A DNA stretch of 64,000 nucleotides, taken from contig CM043962.1 in NCBI GenBank assembly GCA_014529385.2, positions 49,440,098 through 49,504,097 of the forward strand, given 5' to 3'. Positions within the stretch are counted from its first letter, which is position 1; every line of letters begins with the position of its first letter. The notes beneath the pieces were generated by a model. That model did no database searches, was not told where the DNA came from, and saw only the letters and a list, made by a program, of their open reading frames with translations. The DNA is from Adiantum capillus-veneris. Taxonomy: Eukaryota; Streptophyta; Polypodiopsida; Polypodiales; Pteridaceae. Of the stretch, positions 28,481 to 38,487 are shown piece after piece. The position numbers and the translations under genes were made by a program.

Positions 28481-29230
28481 ACATAAACTTCCTCAAACAC
28501 CATTCAAGAAAGCAGTAACAATGTTTGATTGATGTACATCCCGACCAAAATGAGCTGCCAATACACATAGAAAGTGCACAGTAGTCATACGACAAGTGGG
28601 AGCAAAAGCCTCTTCATAAGCTATGCCTTTTTTTTGTGCATAACCTTTTGCAGCAAGTCGAGCCTTATAGCAATCAATCTCACCATCCGGATTGCGTTTC
28701 AACTTGTGAACCCACTTTGTACCAATGGCCTTTTTTCCAAGAGGAAAATCACATAAAGTCCATGTGTAATTTTCTATAAGTGCATCATATTCAAGTTGCA
28801 TGGCAGCCATCTAATTTTCTAAATTTTGTGCTTCATCAAAAGACAAAGGTCCCTCAACATCATGTAAGCTAGAGACAGCCAAAGCATAACCATATGATGC
28901 ATAAGATGCATGGTAAGAGACTGAATAAGGGCAACTAGACAAATGTGCACCCAATTTACTATCACGCAATGTATGCACCATCCATTTTGGCATACCTCCA
29001 ACCTGCTCATTTTCATCTCTTTCATCGTTAAGTACATCATCAGTAATAGGCTGATCTGTAATATTTTCAGAAACCCCCATAGGCTATACATTTGCCTCAT
29101 TGGAATTTACATTTGAACTTCTACCACTGAAAAGAGGCAACAAAGTGTCATAAATGTCATGTGAGCTTACATTATTGTCTCTAGATCATGATAGCAAGGG
29201 CTGAATAGAATCTTCCACAAATACAACATC
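28481..29230 (-). pseudogene. E RT N-terminal part and linker
   Basis: RT start (AAMQLEYDALIENYTWTLCD, KAIGTKWVHKLKRNPDGEID, ARLAAKGYAQKKGIAYEEAF, FLNGV) preceded by a linker with GGMPKWMVHTLRDSKLG. Same family as C and G. Confidence 0.85.
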
Positions 29231-30400
29231 CCGTGAAACCAAATTACACTTTGTTTGTGGATGATACAACCGTAACCTTTGCTTTGAGCACTATTACCAA
29301 TAAAAATACATGTGACGCCTTATCATCCAATTTTTTGCATTGTGTTTGTGGGACCAAAGCATATGCCGAACAACCAAAAATACACATTTGCTCAATAGAA
29401 GTCTTTCTATCATGCCATGCTTCCTATGGAGTAATAGACTACAAAGCTTTTGTAGGACACCTGTTTAGTACATACGTGGCACACATAATGGTCTCAAGCC
29501 AAAACAAATGTGGAAAAGCTTGACTTTTGACCATACATCATGCCATTTCCTCAAGTGACCTATTTTTCCTCTCAACAACACCATTTTGTTGAAGCATATA
29601 AGGCACTATACATTGGTGTTTTATCCCACGACTAGCCAGAAATGCATTAAATTCATGAGACATGTACTCCCCCCCCCCCTTGATCGGAACGGAGAGTGCT
29701 CATAGTACGTTTTGAGACATTTTCAACCATAGCCATAAATTTTTTTAAGCACATAAATACTTCAAACTTTGCTTTAAGAGGAAATACCCATGCATGCCTA
29801 GAGTAATCATCAATGAAAGTCACAAAGTAAAGATAATTGCCCAAGGACGGAGTTTGCATGGGCCCACAAACATCACTATGCACAAGCTGCAATCTGCATG
29901 TGGGCCTAACCAAACCATCCTTTGGAAACTTCAAACACTGCATCTTACCTAAAATACAACCTTCACAAACATGTTTGACAGATGCTTCAAGAGGCGGCAA
30001 AGAAGCAACCATATCAGATTTTTGCAAACGCAGCAAATTGGCAACATTTAAATGACCAAAACGTGCATGCCAAAGTTTTGCATCTGAAATAGCCTTAGAA
30101 TCCACAACTACATTTGAAAAAATTTTCCCACACTTGTCATACAAAGTGAGCTTATACATCCCACAACATAAAATGCCAAATGCAACAATTTCATGACCGA
30201 AACTTAGATCATGTATTGTACATCTGTAATCCACAAATTTGACTACAAGACCAAGTCTAGCAAGTGCAGATAGAAACAAAATATTCGTCTTGATCCCAGG
30301 TACATAAAGTACATCAACAAGTGTGAAAGAACTACCATTTGTAGTAGTAAACACAATCTTTTGAACTCCCTAAATTGGATAAGAGGCATTGTTGGCACAA
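29231..30400 (-). pseudogene. E integrase
   Basis: Includes the pre-integrase zinc segment (AKLWHARFGHLNVANLLRLQ, HVCEGCILGKM), the core start (LVHSDVCGPMQTPSLGNYLY, FIDDYSRHAWVF) and TLRSDQGGGG. A 10-base C run at 29671-29680, in the codons for the second catalytic Asp region, breaks the frame. The upstream end (TTTNGSSFTLVDVLYVPGI) is the protease tail. The active-site DSGA lies in the deleted part. Confidence 0.88.
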
Positions 30401-30570
30401 GTGACTGAATTCCCATGAGGGATAGACTTGAGAGAGGTGAACAAATCACAACATTTTTGTCGACCTGCAAACGCTTGCCAAAGCTCACAAAAATCAAAGA
30501 AAGTGAGCATGTGTGTGTTGGAGCTGCTAGCGACTAAGCCCGGGATGATGCAAGCTGTTCTGATACCAAT

Positions 30571-30797
30571 TGTTGGAATTAGGGCTGTAGGAAAACACAT
30601 AGCTTGGAAAAGACAAAGGAAGCTCAAGGCACACAACAGAGAGTGTATTACTTAGTGTGCAATGGAAAGATAAGATAGCCCTAGAGTGATGGGCGTATAT
30701 ACAATGCACGGTGGAAAAAACATCCTAGTGAGGGAAAAAATGCCTCAGTGGTCCTAAGTGTGTGTACACACATCACTACCACATGTATATGGTAACA
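30571..30797 (-). repeat. E 5' LTR
   Basis: A 227-bp LTR running (minus strand) from TGTTACCATATACATGTGG to CCTAATTCCAACA. It matches the LTRs at 34622-34850 and 35444-35671. The PBS complement GTTCTGATACCA lies at 30557-30568. Confidence 0.92.
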
Positions 30798-31148
30798 TGA
30801 CAAGCACCTCAAGCACCTTAGTCATCAAGCACGACAAGCACCTCAATCTTGGTCCGGGTTCCTACCTCAAGTATAGCCCTAGCTTGCCTAAGGTCAAAGG
30901 ACTTTTAACACTAATCTTTGAAGGTCTTTAATGAAGCTAACCCTAATATCTTTAAGCTCCATTATCTAGCCTTTCTCTTTGACATACCATCTCTCATTTA
31001 GACCCCTTTACCATTGGCCCCGTGTTGAGATAGATCTATAAGCACATGTCTATATTCTAACCCTTGTTCTCGTTTATTTTCCTACATTAAATGATCAATT
31101 TAATATTAGAAAATCATTTCACTAGGTTAAATATTAGTTTTTTTTATA
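30798..31148 (-). repeat. F 3' LTR piece
   Basis: Inverted relative of 59494-59850 (for example TAAATGATCAATTTAATATTAG), including the GCTTGAGGTGCTTGTC minisatellite unit at 30798-30860. The left part is cut at the copia E LTR border. Confidence 0.85.
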
Positions 31149-31150
31149 TT

Positions 31151-31160
31151 ACCTCTCTCT
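31151..31160 (-). other. F polypurine tract
   Basis: Plus strand CCTCTCTCTT, the family PPT inverted. Confidence 0.7.
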
Positions 31161-31181
31161 TGAAATCATAGTCATCCTCGA

Positions 31182-31990
31182 CTATTTACCACAAACTTTG
31201 ATAGATCCATACGGATACCATCTTGAGAGATAATATGACCTAAGTATTGAAACTCTTAAAGGAAAAAATTGCTCTTCTTTTGATTGATAAAAAGCTTGTT
31301 CTCCCTCAAAGCTTGAAAAATCACCTGGAGATGTTGCTTGTGTTCCTCCAAGGGATGATGATATCATCAAAGAACACTCTAGTGAGTTAGCGGTAGGGTC
31401 TAAATAATTCCTCCATTAACCAATTGAATGTGGCTAGTGCATTAGTCAATTGAATATGGTTGGTGCATTAGTCAAGCCAAAAGGTATGACTAGATATTCA
31501 TAAAGACCAAATGTTGTACGAAACACGGTCTTTACGATATCTTCATTCACTATCCTAATTTGATGATAGTCACTTTTAAGGTCAATCCTATTGAAGTAGG
31601 TAAATCCTTGTAGCTCAACAGAAAAATATTCTACCCGAGGTATGGGAAATTTGTTTTTGATAGTGATATGGTTTAGTGCTCGATAGTCCACACAAATACA
31701 GTATGTACCATCTTTCTTTTGCACTAAAAGGACTGGAGAACAAAAGGGAGAGGAGCTAGGCCTCACCGTCCCTTTGTCTACCAATTCTTGTACTTGCCTT
31801 ATGATCTCCTCTTGTTGAGCTTGGGAAACTTGATAAGGAGGCTTGTTAGATGGTGAGCTGCCTGGTAGGAGCTCAATTCGATGGTCATTATCCCCTCGTT
31901 TTGGAGGTGAGTCCATAGGGATATCATCGATGAACACACCTTGGAATCCTTTTAGAAAATTAGACAAGTCTCTTCTTGATTCCTACCATT
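31182..31990 (-). pseudogene. F reverse transcriptase
   Basis: RT text from FLKGFQGVFIDDIP through [32 protein letters not shown] and YLVIPFGLTNAP, then a frame break near 31440 and a damaged C-terminal part (31182-31370). Its 3' end joins 3' non-coding DNA directly, so everything from RNase H onward is deleted. Confidence 0.85.
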
Positions 31991-32329
31991 TACATTTGAT
32001 AAAACATTAGGACATTTTAGGGACTCTTTGACAAAAATCATACACGCAAAAACTGAGCTTTTCATTGATTTTTCAAAAGCAGGAAATTTACAAGTGGTAT
32101 AGTACGACCGGACTCACTAGCATCTATATACATGCTCTTTTCCCTGTAGGTGAATTAGATTCTCCTCTCAAGAAACTTCATGTTGGCAGCCATGAGGTTG
32201 AACCATGGTGCCCCTACGATAGTATCCTCATGTTGGAGAGGAGAGATAAAAAATTCTCCTTTGTTGACGTAGCTTTTGACATGAAGCCTCAACTTCCCAA
32301 TCAAGAGAGTAACAGAGGCTTGTTGTCCC

Positions 32330-33168
32330 TGTTAGCAGCGGCTAACACAGGTTACACCAATTATGCACCAAGCTGTCGATGTACTATAGTGCACAATATT
32401 TCTTGTTCATTGTATAGGGCTTGGGCTCATTTAGGAGTTCCAAAGTTGTATGAGTTTAGGCTAGAGAGCTCAACTTTATCCCATAGTTGAAGGGTTTGAG
32501 GCCCAAAGCTATAAAAGAGCCCTATGCTTAATGAGTAGTCATTCTTGGGTGAGTTCTCCTCTTTGTAGAGTGGATGGTCATGAGGCTCATGGGCTTTCCA
32601 TGCCCATGTAGCTCTTGATTTCTAATAATCAATTACACTTTCTTTCTTATTAGTCTTCTTTGTTTGATTATATGGAGTGAGATTGTATTAGTGTGATGGT
32701 AGATCTCTAATCCCTTTTTTGAGTTAATCTATTCTATCCACACCATTGGCCATGGTGTGTGAGGGTTGTGCCTTCCTTCTCTTCATCCCTCTCTACAAGG
32801 TGTGCGATTAGTGTGTATGTATACGTAGTCACATTGAAGGGTTGTGCCGGAATGGACACACTAATGAGGAGTAGGTATGTTAATTGCATGCTTGTGTAGT
32901 TGTGTGATTGGAGTTGTGAATAGAGTGATTGATGTGAGAGGTTAATTTCAACCACATGATTGTGTGCAAGTGATTAGTAAGTAGGAATGTGTTGTTGATT
33001 AGAGGAAGCCCTTTCCATGGCTTCTCTCTATGATGAGTAGAAGGATCCCTTGAATCCTCTATGTCTATACATCCTAGGCTCGTGCTTCCATGCCCTAGCC
33101 GGGTTGCCGATCCACAATTTGACAATTTTGTGGGTTGCGATAAGGTCGTGCTACAATGCCTCCCTACG
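32330..33168 (+). mobile_element. Probable solo LTR of an unidentified retrotransposon
   Basis: An 839-bp insertion in the F protease, starting TGTTAGCAGCGGCTAACAC and ending CTACG, flanked by GTCCC at 32325-32329 and 33169-33173 (5-bp target duplication typical of LTR integration). It has a TATA box at 32510-32517 in AGCTATAAAAGAGCCC and no coding potential. The right end is not the usual CA, so the border or class could be different. Confidence 0.65.
32510..32517 (+). promoter_or_regulatory. TATA box of the solo LTR
   Basis: TATAAAAG about 180 bp into the insertion, as in LTR U3 regions. Confidence 0.55.
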
Positions 33169-33307
33169 GTCCCTTGAAAGCTATATTGGCAGTTACAATA
33201 TCTTCCATCTCAAAAGCTTGAATGCCCAACTTGGTGGCCAACTCCATTGATATGAAGCTGTGAGTAGAGCCAGGGTCAAACAAGATGAAGGCATCGTGCT
33301 CCCTTAA

Positions 33308-33412
33308 CTTCCCCCAAGCATAGAAGAGAGGTGATCCCTTACCTTCCCCCAAGCATAGAATAGAGGTGATCCCTTACCTTCCCCCAAGCATAGAAGAGAG
33401 GTGATCCTCTTT
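33308..33412. repeat. 35-bp tandem triplication
   Basis: The unit beginning CTTCCCCCAAGCATAGAA starts at 33308, 33343 and 33378. The two extra copies add 70 bp and shift the frame. Copies B, K and L have it once. Confidence 0.92.
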
Positions 33413-34621
33413 TGGAGCTTTGATAGTGGAAGTTCTAGGAGTCTCATTGCAAGCATTTCTCTTGGGGCAAGAATGCTAGCCATGTCCTTGCTCCCCACAC
33501 TTAAAACATTTTTTGTCCTTGCAAAAAACTTCAATCTCTTCAGGAGAGAGTTTATGTTTACCTTTGTAAACTCCCTTCTCCTTGGACCGATTGTTGCTGT
33601 TATTGTTGTTGTTGTTGTTGGAATTGCCTTGGAAAGAATTTTAGACATTGGTTTTCCCCTTTGCATCACTTTTGTGTTTACTTTCCATGGGCTTGACATT
33701 CCTTCTAGCCCCTTGTTGCAAATTGATGTGCAAAGAAACCATAGTGTGGTGGATTACTTCGGTGATAGAACAAAGCCGTTGGAATTTGACGTACGCAGCC
33801 ATCTCTTTAGGTAATCCTGCACAAAATTGTTATTTTGCTCGGCAAAGTCTATCTTTTGAAAGACAGTAGACTTGAGATGTAAATATCAAAGCGTTTCCAC
33901 ATATTTGTGGATAGATTCATGGGAGAGAAGCTTCAAATTGCACCATTTGGTAAGCACTTTGTCCTTTGCATCGCTTGCAAGGAATTGCTTCATGATGGAA
34001 ACTTGTAGAGTTTTATATGTCTTTGGGGATTCACCGTTGCCACAAAGGCTATCCCACCATTGACAAAATACTTTGAGAAGTGCATGAGATACTCTTTCCT
34101 CCCTCTTTGAACTTCTTGAGATTTTAGGACCTTCACCATGTAGGGTGAGATTTGCAATGTCCTCCCCTCTTGTATTCTCTAGGAGAATAGCTATTGCTTT
34201 CGACATAAGAGGAGAAAGGTGAAGAAAAAGGAGAAGAGGGTGACCTCTTTCTTACCCTTTTCTTCCTTTGTTTCCCCTCTTCCCTTTTGGAGTGACGAGG
34301 AGAAGGACTGTGGGTTGAGTGTTTCCACTTGGGATGAGTTCGCGATCATCTAGACCGCCGTCTTCGTGGAGCCACATCTTTAGAGGAACTTAGGGATTTG
34401 CTTCTTTCTCGTTCTTTGGATTTCTCCTCTCTAATGGGAGAGAGTCTTCTTTTGGGGGTCTCATCAAGAGGCCTCCTAAGCTCTCTCTCTCTCTCTCCTC
34501 TTGGAGAAGAAGGGAAATCCCATAAGCACAAAGTTGTTTGGTAACTGTGGCTTGCAAAGCAGTTTTCCCCATACCTTGTTGCAACCTAATAACAAGATAA
34601 TTGACAAATATAGGGGCATCA
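33399..34621 (-). pseudogene. F gag
   Basis: Decayed Gag: MKQFLASDAKDKVLTKW and SHESIHKYVETL, an Arg/Ser-rich segment, and GKTALQATVTKQLCAYG near the N terminus. The CCHC area near 33470-33510 is frameshifted. The start codon region is replaced by the copia LTR at 34622. Confidence 0.8.
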
Positions 34622-34850
34622 TGTTACAATATACATGTGGTAGTGATGTGTGTGAACACACTTACGACCGTCGGGACATTTTTTCCCTCACTAGTAGCTT
34701 TTTCCCCCCGTGCTTTGTATATACGCCCATTCATTCTATGGCTATCTATCTTTTCATTGCACACTACATAATACACTCTTTTTTGTGTGCCTTGAGCTTC
34801 CTTCATCCTCTCCAAGCTGTGTGCATTTCCCTGCAACCCTAATTCCAACA
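34622..34850 (+). repeat. G1 5' LTR
   Basis: TGTTACAATATACATGTGG to AATTCCAACA, 229 bp, followed by an exact iMet-type PBS. Confidence 0.93.
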
Positions 34851-35017
34851 ATTGGTATCAGAGCAGGTTGTGTCCTCTTGGGCTTAGTTGCCAGAAGCTC
34901 CAGCACATGCCTAGTTACTTTCTTTGATTTCAGTGAGCTTTGACGAGCATTCGGAGGTCGACAAAAATTTTGGGATACTCATAGAGCTTAGTATGCTCAT
35001 ATTTCTGATTCAGGCTC

Positions 35018-35110
35018 ATTTCTGTGTGCAATGAAAAGATAGATATCCATAGAGTGATGGGCATATATACAATTCGCGTGGGAAAAAACCTCCTAAAGAG
35101 GGAAAAATGC
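35018..35110 (-). repeat. Inverted LTR piece inside G1
   Basis: Minus-orientation LTR text (ATGGGCATATATACAAT and CTAAAGAGGGAAAAATGCC) between two plus-orientation LTRs; plus-orientation LTR-end text follows at once. Confidence 0.8.
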
Positions 35111-35152
35111 CTTCCTCCAACCCTAATTCCAACAATTGGTATAAGAGCGCAT

Positions 35153-35368
35153 TGGCAGTTGCGAGGAACCCAATTTTTCATGCTCGCACAAAGCACATTG
35201 AAGTGCATGCATTACTATTATGTCAAGGAGAGGCTCTCAGCAGGAGAGATCAGCTTGGCTTATGTGCCAACGAAGGACAACCTTACATATATTTTCACAA
35301 AGGCATTGTCTCGTGAGAAGCTTGAAGCTTTCCGCAAAGATTTGGGCTTACTCCCCTTTGTGGACTGA
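35153..35368 (+). pseudogene. G1 RNase H C terminus
   Basis: NPIFHARTKHIEVHALLL, then in another frame SAGEISLAYVPTKDNLTYIF and LSREKLEAFRKDLGLL and a stop at 35368. This is the normal end of a copia polyprotein; one frameshift is visible near 35225. Confidence 0.85.
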
Positions 35369-35443
35369 TCATGTCCTCAGGGCATGGCACTTCCCTTTAC
35401 TCATGTGCCAGCTCTTGTTCACCGCATCACTCCAGGGTGGGGT

Positions 35444-35671
35444 TGTTACCATATACATGTGGTAGTGATGTGTGTGAACACACTAGGACCGTCAGGGGCA
35501 TTTTTTCTCTCTTTAGGAGGTTTTTTCCCCTGTGCATTGTATATACGCCCATCACTATAGGGCTATCTATATTTCCATTGCACACAAAGTAAAACACTTT
35601 CTATTGTGTGCCTTGAGCTTCCTTCATCTTCTCCAAGTTGTGTATGTTCTCTTGCAACCCTAATTCCAATA
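35444..35671 (+). repeat. Copia LTR shared by G1 (3') and G (5')
   Basis: 228 bp from TGTTACCATATACATGTGG to TTCCAATA. It is preceded by a polypurine GGGTGGGG and followed by gag sequence, so it closes one element and opens the next. Confidence 0.9.
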
Positions 35672-35866
35672 ATCTCGGCCTCCGTTTCCACTACAGGTAG
35701 TGCTGCACAACCTATTTTGTCATTTTGTGCAAAATTTCTATCAGTGTCATTTTTTGCATAACATGTCCCTTACAGTCTTCTACGGTTTGTGTTATATAGC
35801 ACGTGTTGTTCCTGCTTTGTTTCTCCTCTTTTTGGGTAGTTTTCACATCAGGTGCAGCATTTACCA

Positions 35867-36925
35867 TGGCAGACAACAACACAGATGTGTTCAAGATGTT
35901 TGCTGTTGAGGACAAATTCGATGGGGACAATTACCCTATGTGGGCTTACAAGATGCAACATATTCTTGTGCCAAAGTCATCTAGAACATTGTGCAGGGCA
36001 TTGATGTACGTCCTGGTTCTGAGGATGTAGGCGATGTTGAGGATGTTACAGATCTTGCTGCAAGGATTACTGCTGTTAGAGTTGTTTTGCCTACAGTTGA
36101 GCAAGCTCATTGGGATGTAAAATATGCGCATGCTCATGCATTGATTATGTTGTCTACGAAGCGCACTATTACTCCTCACATTTGTTCAGTGAAATCTTCA
36201 AAACAAACTTAGGATATTCTGGCTGGTTTTTGCAAGCCGCAATGAGGCAAAAATTGCATTGCTGCGTAAAGATCTGGAATCGAAGATTATGCATGAGGAA
36301 GATGATATGGACACTTCCTTGCTGGTGTCAAGGATATCAATGTGCAACTTATTTTTGTAGGTGAAGTCATTTTAAACAGTTCCCTTGTGTAGACTGTTCT
36401 TGATGCCTTGCCAGACTCTTACCAGACTTTTGCTAGTACTTGGGGACTCATGACCCAAGGAAATCCTGAAGTTGTCAAGTTTGATGCATTGTGCACATTG
36501 CCATCGCAAGAGTCACTTTCCCAAAAAAAACAGGACTAGACAACATGCAGTTGAACAAGCTTTTATGGTTGCTCAAAGAAAGGGTGGTAACAAGCAATGC
36601 AGCCACTTCTTATGGTTCTTTTGCGAGTGGAAAATCACTTCTTTCTAATGCTTCTACTAGCAGCAATTCGTCTAAAAATTTTGGTGATAAGAGCAAAAAG
36701 AAGATGCCTTGCCATTATTGTAAAGCTAATGATCATTTGATCAAGCATTGTCCTAAGTTGAAGGCCAAAGAGGCTAAGAAGAAAGAGTGTGGTTCCACTA
36801 CAAATGCTGGTTCCACTACAAATGCAGCTATTGTTGAGTCTTCTGTGAAAGGAGAATGGGATGCTGATGTTGATGCAGAATGGGCTTTTAGTGCAGAGTC
36901 TACGTATAATCCAACTATCCATGAT
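35867..36925 (+). pseudogene. G gag
   Basis: Starts at ATG 35867 with MADNNTDVFKMFAVEDKFDG, the usual copia Gag beginning (KFDGDNYPMWAYKMQ). Frame breaks lie near 35985, 36210 and 36400. The zinc knuckle CHYCKANDHLIKHC (near 36710) is a complete CX2CX4HX4C. Confidence 0.87.
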
Positions 36926-38460
36926 GCATGCATGTCAGTTGCTACAAATTCACATGTGTGGTTTTTGACAGTGGTGCTACAAAGCACATTACCTCACATC
37001 TCAATTTTTTCACCTCTCTTGAGTCTGTCCCTCATGAAAATCCAGTCACTTGTGCCAAAAATGCCTCTTATCCGATTCAGAGAGTTGAAAAGATTGTGCT
37101 TACTACTGCAAATGGCAGTTCTTTAACACTTGTTGATGCACTTTATGTACCTGGGATCAAGAAGAATCTTTTGTCTATATCTGCACTTCCTAGACTTTGT
37201 CTTGTAGTCAAATTTGTGGATGACAGATGTGCTGTACATAATCTCAGTTTTGGTGATGAGATTGTTGCATTTAGCATTTTATGTCGTGGGTTGTATAAGC
37301 TCACTTTGTATGACAAGTGTGGGTAGAATTTTGCAAATGCAATTTTGAATTCCAAGCGATCTCAGATGCAAAACTTTGGCATGCACGTTTTGGTCATCTG
37401 AATGTTGCTAGTTTGCTACGTTTGCAAAAGTCTGATATGGTTGCTTCTTTCCAGCCTCTTGAAGCATCTGTCAAACACGTTTGTGAAGGATTTATTTTGG
37501 GTAAGATGCAGTGTTCTAAGTTTCCAAAGGATGGTTCAGTTAGGGCCATATGCAAGTTGCAGCTTGTGCATAGTGATGTTTGTGGGCCCATGCAAACTCC
37601 GTCCTTGGGCAATTACCTTTACTTTGTGACTTTCATTGATGATTTTTCCAATCATGCATGGGTATTTCCGCTTAAAGTGAAGTCCAAAGTATTTTTGTGC
37701 TTCAAACAATTTATGGCTACTATGGTTGAAAATGTTTGGAAATGTAGTATGGGCACCCTCTGTTTCAATCGAGGGGGGGGAGTATATTTCTCATGAATTT
37801 AATGCATTTATGGCTAGTTGTGGGATGAAACACCAATGTACAGTACCTTATACGCCTCAACCAAAATGGTGTTGCTGAGAGGAAAAACTGGTCACTTATA
37901 GAAATGAACGATCTATGATCAAAAGTCAAGCTTTGCCGCATTCTTTTTGGCTTGAGACCATCATGTGTGCCACTTATGCACTAAACAGGTGTCCTACAAA
38001 ATCTTTGTAGTCTATTACTCCTTATGAAGCATGGCATGATTAGAAAGCATTCTATTGAGCACATGTGTGTTTTTGGTTGTTTGGCATATGCTTTGGTGCC
38101 GCAAACACAGCGCAAAAAATTGGATGATAAGGCTGTCATAGTATTTTTGTTGGTTATAGTGCTAAAAGCAAAGGTTGCAGGTTGTATCATCCACAAACAA
38201 AGTGTATTCTGGTTTCATGAGATGTTTTGTTTGTGGAAGATTTTGTTCAACCCTTGCTGTCATGTACTAGAGACAGTAATGTAAGCTCACAGGACATTTA
38301 TGACACTTTGCTGCCTCTTTTAAGGGGTGGAAGTTTGAATGTAAACTACAATGAGGCAAATGTGCAGCCTATGGGGGTTTCTAAAAATGTTACAGATAAG
38401 CCCTACTGATGCAGATGTACATGATGTACTTGATGAGGAAAGGGCTAAAAATGAGCAGGC
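36926..38460 (+). pseudogene. G protease and integrase
   Basis: The protease has VVFDSGATKHITS (canonical DSG) and VDALYVPGIKKNLLSISAL. The integrase has AKLWHARFGHLNVASLLRLQ, HSDVCGPMQTPSLGNYLYFV and FIDDFSNHAWVF; the second-Asp region is frameshifted at a G run near 37771-37779. The C-terminal part runs to the LEHMCVFGCLAYALV-type region (38040-38290). Several stops are present. Confidence 0.87.
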
Positions 38461-38487
38461 TAGAGGTATGCCAAATGGCTGGTGCAT

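Larger units (their letters stand above)
27904..30797 (-). mobile_element. E: Ty1/copia element lacking gag and 3' end
   Basis: Minus-strand: 5' LTR 30571-30797, PBS 30557-30568, a short leader, then protease tail, integrase, linker, RT and the start of RNase H, cut off at 27904 against D3. Gag and the protease active site are absent: the leader joins directly to the segment after the protease. It cannot make its own particles. Confidence 0.88.
31991..33412 (-). pseudogene. F retropepsin region, split by an insertion
   Basis: Protease halves at 33174-33352 (LREHDAFILFDPGSTHSFIS, SMELATKLGIQAFE) and 31991-32329 are separated by the 839-bp insertion at 32330-33168. The catalytic motif is Asp-Pro-Gly, as in B, K and L. 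A 35-bp segment is present three times in tandem at 33308-33412, at the gag/protease boundary. Confidence 0.83.
30798..34621 (-). mobile_element. F: chromovirus fragment, truncated at both ends
   Basis: Minus-strand: 3' LTR piece (30798-31148), PPT, then directly RT (integrase, RNase H and chromodomain deleted), protease interrupted by an insertion, and gag cut at 34621 by a copia LTR. Same family as B. Confidence 0.87.
34622..35671 (+). mobile_element. G1: short copia remnant between two LTRs
   Basis: 5' LTR 34622-34850, PBS 34853-34864 (TGGTATCAGAGC), then only about 590 bp: a leader, an inverted LTR piece (35018-35110), another LTR-end/PBS-like piece (35112-35152), the RNase H C terminus (35153-35368), a PPT (GGGTGGGG near 35435-35442), and an LTR at 35444-35671. 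It is inserted into the gag of chromovirus F. Confidence 0.85.
35444..38487 (+). mobile_element. G: copia element, 3' half lost at a chromovirus insertion
   Basis: Uses the LTR at 35444-35671 as its 5' LTR, followed by leader, gag, protease and integrase. It is cut at 38487, within the linker before RT, by the H LTR. The PBS region after the LTR is altered (ATCTCGGCCTCCG instead of ATTGGTATCAGAGC). Confidence 0.83.

Noticed and set aside
32065-32490. 141-codon plus-strand ORF
   Set aside because: Complement of the decayed F protease running into the solo LTR; not a gene.
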